The position numbers and the translations under genes are program-made. DNA of 64,000 bases, from the NCBI RefSeq assembly GCF_042219825.1, contig NZ_JBHJHQ010000002.1, positions 124,001 to 188,000 of the forward strand, in the 5' to 3' direction. Below are positions 1 to 8,775 of this stretch, piece by piece. Source of the stretch: JBHJHP01 sp042219825. Lineage in GTDB: Bacteria; Bacteroidota; Bacteroidia; Bacteroidales; UBA5342. Numbering within the stretch: the first letter of the stretch is position 1; each line of letters opens with the position of its first letter. Under the pieces are notes generated by a model that did not search any database, was not told the DNA's origin, and was given only the letters and a program-made list of their open reading frames with translations.

Positions 1-2451
1 TCCATGGCTGTCCTTGTACCTAGTTTCAGAGTTAATCCCCTTGACAGTTATACCCAGACAGGACTGGCAAATGAGTATATGGGTTTTGCTGCTAATTCCA
101 CGGATCCGACAGCTCCATATCCTCAGTCGGTCAGAGAAAGGTTTAAAGGAGTGATTGACGGTAATCCGTTGAACACAAGTGATCCATACTTCTTTCCCAG
201 CAGCAACTATGCAGATCTGATGATTAAGGATTATGCATTGCAGGAACAACATAATGTTACTATCAGTGGAGGTACCGACAGGTTAATGTATTTTGCCTCG
301 CTGGGATATTTCAACCAGGACGGTATGTTTAAAAACCTGAATCCTGAAATTAATAAATCAACCAGTTACAAAAGATACAATTACAGAACTAACATCGATG
401 TAAAAATAACCAATACTACCTCAGCAAAAATTAATATTGGTGGAAGTTTTAATGAAAATATTTCTTTGGGGCAAGCAGGAAGAGAACCTGCTGAAGGTTT
501 TTACTGGAACATGCTGGTTCACTCGTCTCCATGGGATGGATATGTGAAGGATGGTAAAGTTGTGTTGCTTCAGGATAATGCAAACTCTGTTCTGCTGAAC
601 AGTGACATACGTGGTTATACTGTTGAACTTGAAAACACGGCAGACTATAGTTTTATTCTCAATCAAAAACTTGATTTTATTACCGAAGGTCTTTCAGCCA
701 AAGGTACAGTATCGGTGGTAAGTTATTTTGAGAATTTTATTCGTAGAGACAAGGACGAAAAGAAACGCCCTTACTGGAGACCTTACTTAAATGGGGATGA
801 GAGTGTAAGCTTTTACCAGGTTCAGGAAAATGTATTGCCTTATAATACAACTTCACAGGCAAAAACCAGAAAAGAGTACTATGAATTTGCACTGAATTAT
901 AACCATAATTTTAGCGGAGGGCATAATGTTACGGCTTTAGCACTCGTAAATGCAGATAAATCACACTTTACGGAAACCTATTGGAATGAAATACCCAGAT
1001 CGTATCTTGGATTAGTAGGACGTATAACATACAATTACGCCAATAAATACTTATTGGAATATAATCTGGGTTATAATGGGTCAGAGAATTTTGCAGAGGG
1101 TAAAAGATTTGGTTTTTTCCCGGCATACTCTGCAGGATGGACTTTTACTGAAGAAAGTTGGATCAAAAACATAATAGGAGAACGAATATTATCGTACGGT
1201 AAATTAAGGTTTTCCTATGGGTTGGTCGGAAATGACAGAATGAGCCAACGTTTCCTTTATCTTCCTGATGTTTATGTGATGAACAATGATGCGTACACCG
1301 GATGGCGTGAAATTGGAATTAATTTTGGTTTACCCGGTGAGATACAAAACTATCCGATGGCCTACCAGGGTGCTGCAGGAAACCCCAATGTAACCTGGGA
1401 AACGTCTAAAAAAATCAATTATGGAACTGATCTGTATTTTATTGATAGTAAGTTATCTGTAAAGTTTGATTATTTCACTGAAGACCGAAAGGACATATTA
1501 ATAAATCAAAGGGTAGTTCCAATCTACCAGCAGACAGGAGAACTTGCATTGAACCTGGGCCGTGTAAAAAATTCAGGTTATGAATTTGAATTAGGTTGGA
1601 ACCAAAAAATGAAAGATACCAGATTCTGGGTAGATTTAAACTATTCTTTTGCCCGAAACAAAATCATAGAAATGGATGAACCACTTCAGGCCTATGATTA
1701 CAGGATGCAAACGGGAAGACGTGTAGGTGAACTTTGGGGGTATCAACAGGAAGATTTTTTCAGGACTGAGGCGGAAGCCAGTGCGTACCGTGATGAATTA
1801 TGGGCTACATACAGCGCTTTAAATCCAGGTGAAAGTAAAGAAGATTATCAGGCATATCAGATATTTACAGCCGGGCATGATGTTTCAGCCGGTGATTTAA
1901 AATTTATTGATCGAAATGCCGATGGATTAATTAATAACCTGGATGAAGGATATTTAGATACGCCCAGTTTTCCAGAAACTATGTTTGGATTAAATACCGG
2001 AATAGAGCACAAAGGTTTTTCACTATCTGTATTGTTTCAGGGCGCTTCAAATTTTTCAATTAATACCAGAACAAATTATAGTCCTACTCCTAACCAGGGA
2101 ACGGTACTTGATTTTGTGCTGGATAGGTATACTCCTGAGAAATATGCAGCAGGTGAAAGTATTTCATACCCTCGCCTTGTAAGTACAAATGACAACTGGA
2201 AATACACAGGTTCATACTGGATTAAGGATGCAACATATCTTAGAATAAAGAATATAGAGGCCGGATATACCTTTAAGTCTGGTGTGAGGTTTATTGAATA
2301 CTTAGGCTTAAGAAGTCTTAGAATTTATGCGAACGGAATGGATTTAATGACATTCTCAAAAATTAAAAACATTGATCCGGAAACGACCAATGGAGTACTC
2401 AGATACCCCAGATCAAGAGTCATCAATTTAGGGGTTAATGTTCAATTTTAA
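1..2451 (+). CDS. SusC/RagA-family TonB-linked outer-membrane transporter, 5'-truncated by window edge
   Basis: This is the C-terminal ~816 residues of a SusC-type TonB-dependent transporter that would import oligosaccharides across the outer membrane with the SusD lipoprotein encoded 16 bp downstream. The reading frame is open at base 1, so the ATG at position 4 is probably internal. Family members are usually 1,000 residues or more, so the signal peptide, any carboxypeptidase-like domain and most of the plug should lie outside the window. What is visible is beta-barrel sequence with alternating aromatic strands, the usual late motif around YWIKDATYLRIKNIEAGY, and a C-terminal aromatic residue (QF) typical of outer-membrane barrels. 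The family call is firm; the substrate is inferred only from the neighbouring enzymes. Confidence 0.93.
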   Translation, partial: SMAVLVPSFRVNPLDSYTQTGLANEYMGFAANSTDPTAPYPQSVRERFKGVIDGNPLNTSDPYFFPSSNYADLMIKDYALQEQHNVTISGGTDRLMYFASLGYFNQDGMFKNLNPEINKSTSYKRYNYRTNIDVKITNTTSAKINIGGSFNENISLGQAGREPAEGFYWNMLVHSSPWDGYVKDGKVVLLQDNANSVLLNSDIRGYTVELENTADYSFILNQKLDFITEGLSAKGTVSVVSYFENFIRRDKDEKKRPYWRPYLNGDESVSFYQVQENVLPYNTTSQAKTRKEYYEFALNYNHNFSGGHNVTALALVNADKSHFTETYWNEIPRSYLGLVGRITYNYANKYLLEYNLGYNGSENFAEGKRFGFFPAYSAGWTFTEESWIKNIIGERILSYGKLRFSYGLVGNDRMSQRFLYLPDVYVMNNDAYTGWREIGINFGLPGEIQNYPMAYQGAAGNPNVTWETSKKINYGTDLYFIDSKLSVKFDYFTEDRKDILINQRVVPIYQQTGELALNLGRVKNSGYEFELGWNQKMKDTRFWVDLNYSFARNKIIEMDEPLQAYDYRMQTGRRVGELWGYQQEDFFRTEAEASAYRDELWATYSALNPGESKEDYQAYQIFTAGHDVSAGDLKFIDRNADGLINNLDEGYLDTPSFPETMFGLNTGIEHKGFSLSVLFQGASNFSINTRTNYSPTPNQGTVLDFVLDRYTPEKYAAGESISYPRLVSTNDNWKYTGSYWIKDATYLRIKNIEAGYTFKSGVRFIEYLGLRSLRIYANGMDLMTFSKIKNIDPETTNGVLRYPRSRVINLGVNVQF

Positions 2452-2467
2452 TTGTAAATAAATTATC

Positions 2468-4282
2468 ATGAAAAAGAATATAATTCATCCGGTAATATAT
2501 GCGTGTTTAATAATAATTGCCACATCGTTATTTTCCTGTCAGGAAAGTTTTCTTGAGAAGCCTGCAGGAGCTGACATTACTATTGACACAGTATTCGCAT
2601 CGACCAACAATGCTCAACAGTTAATTTTTTCGCTTTATCACGATAATTACTTCGGAGCCGACAATATAAACCTTAGCTGGTGGGATGGTTACATTAGCTG
2701 GTCTGATATTGGTGAACAAATGTATGTTCCCAATATCAGCGACAACCAGTATATGAAATATGTCAATGGGACACTAAGCTCTGCAACAACTCAGATTTAT
2801 CCTCTTGACTATTTATTCCAGGCAGTAAGAACATGCAATACATTTATTGAAAAGGCAGCTTCAATCCCGACATCATCTTCAAGCGAACAGGAATATGTTC
2901 AACGCATGCTCGGTGAAGCTCATGCGCATATTGCTTATCAGTATTTTAAAGGATTTAGAGTTTGGGGAAGTTTACCCTGGATTAACAAGAGGCTGGAAGG
3001 TGGCGAAGAACCAATAGCAAGAGCTGCTTTTGGAGAAATGATTGATAGTTTGGTTTATCATTTGGATTTAGCCGCCACATTGTTACCCCGGAATTGGGAA
3101 GACCGATGGACCGGTAGATTTACAAAGGCAGCAGCCAAAGCTCTTAAAGCAAAAATACTGGTTTATGCGGCAAGTCCTTTGTATAACGGGCCGACTCCCG
3201 ATTATGCTACCGGATATGAACATCCTGAAGTTCTGGGTTATGGGAACGCAGATGAACAGCGCTGGACAAGGGCTGCAAATGCCTGTAAAGAGGCGATAGA
3301 CGAGGCAGAGGCAGCAGGCCATGCTCTTTATACGGCTGCAGGTGTTGAGCACAATGTTTATGAACTGGCTATTAACCATAATGACGAGAACATCATTTAC
3401 CAAACGTTTGGTTCTTATAATTCAGAAGGAGGATGGGAGTACACGCATAACATGATGAACTGGCCTTATGGAATTGGTTGGTATAACAGGGTTGATGTCA
3501 CCTATCAGCCTACATTTCAGCATGTTGACGGATATCAGATGAAAAACGGAAAATTTCCTATTTCAGGTTATGAGAATGGAGACGGGACTAAACCAATTAT
3601 TTCGGATGCCGGTATTGCAGCGGGCTATAACGACCAGGAATATTGGAAAGATAGAGATCCCAGATTTTATCAGAACATTGTATATCATGGTTCTGAATTT
3701 GGAACCAGTTATAATGACAAGCTGATTAATTTTGATATTGATCCGAATGTACCGGACAGAACACACGGTGACTGGCCCGAATTTAAAACCAGTTTTATGG
3801 TACGAAAATTTGTAAACGAGGAGTTGGGAGCAGGTCCTTCAGTAGTATATACGCCTGTGCATCCGATTATTCGTCTGGCAGATTTATACCTCCTTTATGC
3901 AGAAGCGCTGAGTGAAGCCAATAACGGTCCAACTGCTGAAGCTATTCAGTATCTGGACGAGATAAGATCCCGTTCTGGCATGCCAGGATATGATGCGGCA
4001 AATTATCAGGGTTCAACCGAAAAGGAAAAGTTTCACAATGCAATTAAGTATGAACGCCAGGTAGAATTTTTCCTGGAGGGGCAGCGATACTTTGACCTTA
4101 GAAGATGGAAAGAAGGAAACGAGTTGCAACTCGATATGGTTGGAGCGGTAATTGAAGATGGAGTTGTTTCGAGAAAGAAGATCAACTGGGTAGACTTCTT
4201 TGAGGATAAATATTATTTCCATCCATTTTATAACGACTGGGTTAATAATACTCCCGGACTATACCAGAATCCAAAATATTAA
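2468..4282 (+). CDS. SusD/RagB-family glycan-binding lipoprotein
   Basis: A 604-residue surface lipoprotein that would cap the SusC barrel encoded just upstream and deliver glycan to it. The N-terminus is a lipoprotein signal with lipobox LFSC (Cys24), followed by an acidic/polar linker. SusD hallmarks are visible: an early TPR-like helical region with repeated LGEAHAHIAYQYF-type helices, and a C-terminal segment with RLADLYLLYAEALSEA, an IRSRSGMPG stretch and ERQVEFFLEGQRYFDLRRW. The protein ends in NPKY, as many SusD proteins end with an NPGY-like motif. Spacing of 16 bp after SusC and 21 bp before the next SusC indicates one transcript. Confidence 0.95.
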   Translation: MKKNIIHPVIYACLIIIATSLFSCQESFLEKPAGADITIDTVFASTNNAQQLIFSLYHDNYFGADNINLSWWDGYISWSDIGEQMYVPNISDNQYMKYVNGTLSSATTQIYPLDYLFQAVRTCNTFIEKAASIPTSSSSEQEYVQRMLGEAHAHIAYQYFKGFRVWGSLPWINKRLEGGEEPIARAAFGEMIDSLVYHLDLAATLLPRNWEDRWTGRFTKAAAKALKAKILVYAASPLYNGPTPDYATGYEHPEVLGYGNADEQRWTRAANACKEAIDEAEAAGHALYTAAGVEHNVYELAINHNDENIIYQTFGSYNSEGGWEYTHNMMNWPYGIGWYNRVDVTYQPTFQHVDGYQMKNGKFPISGYENGDGTKPIISDAGIAAGYNDQEYWKDRDPRFYQNIVYHGSEFGTSYNDKLINFDIDPNVPDRTHGDWPEFKTSFMVRKFVNEELGAGPSVVYTPVHPIIRLADLYLLYAEALSEANNGPTAEAIQYLDEIRSRSGMPGYDAANYQGSTEKEKFHNAIKYERQVEFFLEGQRYFDLRRWKEGNELQLDMVGAVIEDGVVSRKKINWVDFFEDKYYFHPFYNDWVNNTPGLYQNPKY

Positions 4283-4303
4283 CCAGCCAAATTATCGAAT
4301 ATT

Positions 4304-7033
4304 ATGAGAAAATATATAAATAAAATAGCATTGCTTGTTATCTCTTTTCTGGCACCGTTATATGTATGGGCCCAGAATGATACATCTGAGATAGCAATGG
4401 CAGATCAGTTAAAAGAGATAAATATTGCTTACGGAATTCAGGAAAAAAGCACTATTACCTCTTCCATGTCTACTGTTACAGGAAATCAGCTTTCAAAAGG
4501 TGCGGTTAGCAACTTTGGCAATACCCTGTACGGGAAATTATCAGGACTATTTGTTGAGCAGGGAGGCGGCGAACCAGGATATAACTCACCTACCCTCAGA
4601 ATAAGAGGGGCAAATGGAGCACCGCTGATTATCATCGACGGATTTGAAAGGGATATGACTTATTTAAACCCTGAAGAAGTCGAAACCATTTCTGTGCTTA
4701 AAGATGCATCTGCTGTGGCTTTGTACGGGATGGAAGCAGCTAACGGTGCAATTATAATTACAACAAAAAGAGGCGAGGTGCAGAAACGTAATATACGGTT
4801 CAGAGTGCAATCCGGCATGCAAAGTCCAACTAATTTAATTGAAGTTCTTGGAGCTCGTGATTACATGAGCATCTACAATCAGGCTGCTGTGAATGACGGA
4901 CTGAGCCCCAAATATTCTGACGAAGATATTGCAGCAGCCGGGTCATCACCTCTTTTTCCCGATGTGAACTGGTACGATCGGGTTGTAAAAAATGCATCGA
5001 ACGTATCAAGGGCGAACCTTGAAGTACAGGGAGGCTCAGACTTTATCCAATACTTTATTAATGTTGGGTTCCTTTACAACGACGGGATTTATAAACCTGT
5101 AAACCCAGATATGAAAGCCAATGCGAATCTGACCCAGTTTAATTTGCGATCCAATATAGATATTAACATATCGAAAAGAACGCGGTTTTCCATGGATCTG
5201 GCAGGAATGGTAAACAACAACAGTTTCCCGGCATATTCAGCAGGCGAAATATGGACAGCCATGTATACCGTGCCACCAAATGCATTTAATGTTATTAATC
5301 CAAACGACAGTTATGGTGGTACCTCGTTGCTTACGAATAACCCTTATGCAATGATTGAGTATGGAGGGAGAAATAATTCTGTTACCAATTTCCTTAATGC
5401 AGGATTCTATTTAACACAGCAACTCGATTTTATTCTGGATGGACTTTCAGCCGGAATAGGTTACGTAATTGATAATGGAGCTGTTAACGGTGATGGCAAC
5501 TGGCGTTATTTCCCTGTACAGCAAATTGCATCTGCTGTTGGAAATACTTACAGTTATTATACATATGGTGAAGATTCTCCGTATAATACGTGGAGCAATG
5601 CAAGCAGCATAAGAAACAATGTGGTCAATGCCGATATCAGGTACAAACTCACATCTTCAAAGAAGCATGACTTAAACGTTTTACTCCGTTACGAGAGCGA
5701 TAGAGAATACCGTGCAAATTCCGATTTATCACCATACCTTACGAATAATTATGGGGCAAGAGTAAATTATACTTATGCAAAAAAGTATGTATTGCAGGCT
5801 TCTGCCAGCTATTTTGGTTCAGATCAGTATAAAGAAGGTAATCAATACGGCTTATTCCCCTCATTATCTGCAGGCTGGGTGTTTTCAAATGAAGATTTCC
5901 TGTCTGACAACAGTTTTATCAATTTTGGTAAGTTAAGAGCGTCTTATGGTATTACAGGCTTAAACCGTTATGTCAACGGAAGGTATCCGTTTACACAATT
6001 TTATGTTGCGGGTGGTTCATTCCCTATCGGGACAAGCTGGGACGTAATTACCGGTATTCAACCAGGCATGTTGGCCAATTCTGATATTCAATGGGAGATT
6101 TCCAAAAAAATGGACATTGGTTTAGATTTAGAGATGTTTAATCATGTGTCGTTCACATTTGATTATTTCATGGACAAAAGGTCGGATGTTTTGTACATTG
6201 ATTACACTCATCCATATGTTACTGGAGCTGACCTTCCGTATGAGAATATCGGCAAACTTACCAATTCCGGATTTGATCTCTCATTAGGCTATTCTTCTCA
6301 GGACAAAGGCCTAAAATGGTCTGCAAACCTGGTATTCTCATATTTTAATAATACAATAGATGAAATGGGAGAATCGCTTAACGGATCATCTTTAGCGCAT
6401 CTGAACAAAACTGGTAATTCTGTTTCCTCAGTTTACGGGTACGAGGTTGATGGTTATTTTGATAGCGCCGGCGACATACAGTCATCTCCGGTTCAAACCT
6501 TTGGCACGCCAAGGGTTGGTGATTTAAAATATAAGGATTTAAATAACGATCAAATTATTGATTCCAGAGATATGACAGCAATTGGAGATATCGTGGGCAA
6601 TATGGACGCCGGCCTCAATCTTGGATTGGAGTATAAGGGATTTGACCTTGATGCGATGCTTCAGGGACAGTTCAACAGGGATATTTTACTTTCAGAAAAT
6701 CAGTTATACCAACCTTTGTTAACAGGTAATGCAGTGACCGAAATTGTAAATGAAAGTGGTTTCCCAACGTTGTCTTTAACCAATACCAATAATTATCAGC
6801 ATTCCTCTTATTGGGTACGTAAAGGTGATTTTATTAAACTTCGCAACCTGGAACTTGGATACTCACTTTCTGTGAATTCTTCTAGAAAAATAGGCTTAGA
6901 GAAAGTCAGGTTCTTTGTTAGAGGTGTTAATGCGCTGACAATAAGTAACTGGAAATATACAGATCCAGAATTTACAGGTATAGGATATCCCCCGATGAAA
7001 TCTTATTTTCTGGGTTTAAATCTTAACTTTTAA
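4304..7033 (+). CDS. SusC/RagA-family TonB-linked outer-membrane transporter, short N-terminal region
   Basis: A complete 909-residue SusC-like transporter with signal peptide (cleavage near VWAQ, residue ~24). The plug domain spans about residues 50-160 and carries the family signature ISVLKDASAVALYG followed by ANGAIIITTKRG. The beta-barrel occupies the rest and ends in NLNF. Unlike many SusC proteins there is no N-terminal carboxypeptidase-regulatory-like domain; only ~30 residues separate the signal peptide from the plug, which explains the short length. It is paired with the SusD gene 12 bp downstream. It is the second SusC/SusD pair in tandem, so the locus may recognise two oligosaccharide classes or sizes. 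Confidence 0.95.
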   Translation: MRKYINKIALLVISFLAPLYVWAQNDTSEIAMADQLKEINIAYGIQEKSTITSSMSTVTGNQLSKGAVSNFGNTLYGKLSGLFVEQGGGEPGYNSPTLRIRGANGAPLIIIDGFERDMTYLNPEEVETISVLKDASAVALYGMEAANGAIIITTKRGEVQKRNIRFRVQSGMQSPTNLIEVLGARDYMSIYNQAAVNDGLSPKYSDEDIAAAGSSPLFPDVNWYDRVVKNASNVSRANLEVQGGSDFIQYFINVGFLYNDGIYKPVNPDMKANANLTQFNLRSNIDINISKRTRFSMDLAGMVNNNSFPAYSAGEIWTAMYTVPPNAFNVINPNDSYGGTSLLTNNPYAMIEYGGRNNSVTNFLNAGFYLTQQLDFILDGLSAGIGYVIDNGAVNGDGNWRYFPVQQIASAVGNTYSYYTYGEDSPYNTWSNASSIRNNVVNADIRYKLTSSKKHDLNVLLRYESDREYRANSDLSPYLTNNYGARVNYTYAKKYVLQASASYFGSDQYKEGNQYGLFPSLSAGWVFSNEDFLSDNSFINFGKLRASYGITGLNRYVNGRYPFTQFYVAGGSFPIGTSWDVITGIQPGMLANSDIQWEISKKMDIGLDLEMFNHVSFTFDYFMDKRSDVLYIDYTHPYVTGADLPYENIGKLTNSGFDLSLGYSSQDKGLKWSANLVFSYFNNTIDEMGESLNGSSLAHLNKTGNSVSSVYGYEVDGYFDSAGDIQSSPVQTFGTPRVGDLKYKDLNNDQIIDSRDMTAIGDIVGNMDAGLNLGLEYKGFDLDAMLQGQFNRDILLSENQLYQPLLTGNAVTEIVNESGFPTLSLTNTNNYQHSSYWVRKGDFIKLRNLELGYSLSVNSSRKIGLEKVRFFVRGVNALTISNWKYTDPEFTGIGYPPMKSYFLGLNLNF

Positions 7034-7045
7034 TACAGAACTGAT

Positions 7046-8746
7046 ATGAAACATTATATAAAAATATCAACGATTTTAAGTATCCTGATTATTATATTCT
7101 CATCGTGTCAGGAACTCAGTATGGAACAGGACACTGGTGTTACCGATGGTCTTATGTGGAACAATCCGACATATATAGATCGGTACATGGTTGATTTGAT
7201 CAGTGAAATGCCCAACGGATTTAGTCCTGAAGGATTTAGTCAGGGTGAATTATTTGGCAGTGCTACTGATGAAGCGGAAAATGCCAATCCTTTGGCAGGT
7301 ATTCAGAACTTTAATTCAGGCAACTGGAATGCAGTTTCTAACCCTGATAATATCTGGATCAAATACTACCATGCCATTTATAAAGCGAACTTGTTTCTGG
7401 AGAAAACCAAAAACACAACTTATGACACTTTTGAACCGGCTAACAGACAGGTCTACCTGGATAATCTTGAGTCATACAAGTCTGAAGCTCGTTTTTTAAG
7501 AGCACTGTATTATTATGAGCTGATTAAAAGATATGGAGCCGTTGTTTTGGTAGGAGACAATGTAGTAGAAGACATCGGTGGTTTATCGAATACCGCATTT
7601 GATGCAACAAGGTCTGCTTTTGTGGCCTGTGCGAACTACATTATTGACGAATGTGACTATTTAATAGATAATGAATCATTACCGTTGCTGGATGAAGGCG
7701 CCGATCAGGGAAGACCTAATGGTACAGCAGTTAAGGCATTGAAGTGTAAAACATATTTATTATTGGCTAGTCCTGCATATAACAGTGCAGTAACTGAAGG
7801 TTCTGAACAACAAATAGTTTACTGGAAGGAGGTTCTGGATGTTGCACAGGATATTGCTTTTGACCGCGTATTTACTTTCGGACCCTATGACCAGTTTGAT
7901 GGTACCAGTCCTGAAATCATTCTGGGATATCGTCAGGCTGATATTAATTATATAGAGAGAGTTAACTTTCCAGTTGGATCAGAAGGAGTTAATGTCACAG
8001 GAAGCACCAACCCAACCCAGAACCTGGTAGATGCTTACAGGATGATAAATGGTAAAAAGATTAATGATCCTGATTCTGGTTACGATCCTGCAAACCCGTA
8101 TATTAACCGGGATCAAAGATTGTTGCATACCGTAATAGTAAATGGAAGCAACTGGGATGAAAGAAACTCTGAATCACGAATTATCGAGATTTTCAAAGGA
8201 GGTCGTGACGGTATGGATCGTGCCTACGGTACAAAGACCGGGTATTATCTGAGAAAATTTATGGATCCGACTCTTGACCTGAGGCAGGATCAGACATCAA
8301 ACCGGGAATGGCCTGTTTTTAGATTCGCCGATATAGTGTTAATCTGGGCTGAAGCTGCCAATGAATTGTATGGTCCTTCAACGTTGGGAGAATCATACCT
8401 GACCGCTACAACCCTCTTGAATCAGACAGTTGTAAGACATGGTGGATTACCGGAAATTGAGCTCAACAGCATGACACAGGCAGAAATGAGAGACAGGATC
8501 AGAGAAGAACGATTTATTGAGTTTGCGTTTGAGGACCAGAGAGCCTGGGATTTACGAAGGTGGGGAATTGCGGTTGATAAGCTAAGTCAACCAATATATA
8601 AAATGGATGTAACTAAAAATGCTGATGGCACCTATGGTTATCAGGAAAAGGAACTTGAAAAAAGGTACTTCGAAGAACGCATGAATTTATACCCCATCCC
8701 TCAGAGTGAAATAAACAATGGTTTATCTCAGAATCCGGGTTGGTAA
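7046..8746 (+). CDS. SusD/RagB-family glycan-binding lipoprotein
   Basis: A 566-residue SusD homologue. The signal peptide ends in FSSC (Cys21), a lipobox. Internal SusD features include LESYKSEARFLRALYYYELI in the N-terminal helical half, and VFRFADIVLIWAEAANEL and REERFIEFAFEDQRAWDLRRWG near the C-terminus. It ends with LSQNPGW, the common SusD C-terminal motif. It is the partner of the 909-residue SusC encoded immediately upstream (12 bp gap). It differs strongly from the first SusD of the window, so the two pairs are not a recent duplication. Confidence 0.95.
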   Translation: MKHYIKISTILSILIIIFSSCQELSMEQDTGVTDGLMWNNPTYIDRYMVDLISEMPNGFSPEGFSQGELFGSATDEAENANPLAGIQNFNSGNWNAVSNPDNIWIKYYHAIYKANLFLEKTKNTTYDTFEPANRQVYLDNLESYKSEARFLRALYYYELIKRYGAVVLVGDNVVEDIGGLSNTAFDATRSAFVACANYIIDECDYLIDNESLPLLDEGADQGRPNGTAVKALKCKTYLLLASPAYNSAVTEGSEQQIVYWKEVLDVAQDIAFDRVFTFGPYDQFDGTSPEIILGYRQADINYIERVNFPVGSEGVNVTGSTNPTQNLVDAYRMINGKKINDPDSGYDPANPYINRDQRLLHTVIVNGSNWDERNSESRIIEIFKGGRDGMDRAYGTKTGYYLRKFMDPTLDLRQDQTSNREWPVFRFADIVLIWAEAANELYGPSTLGESYLTATTLLNQTVVRHGGLPEIELNSMTQAEMRDRIREERFIEFAFEDQRAWDLRRWGIAVDKLSQPIYKMDVTKNADGTYGYQEKELEKRYFEERMNLYPIPQSEINNGLSQNPGW

Positions 8747-8775
8747 TGTAATTTTGAAATTTAAAACTTGAAGAA

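Noticed and set aside
7203..7499. 98-codon frame within the second SusD gene
   Set aside because: It is an alternate frame of a clear SusD coding region, with no start context or homology.
8749..8756. TAATTTTG promoter-like sequence before the surface-protein gene
   Set aside because: It matches the -7 consensus but lies in a 29-bp gap inside an operon without a -33 element; in AT-rich gaps this motif is expected by chance.
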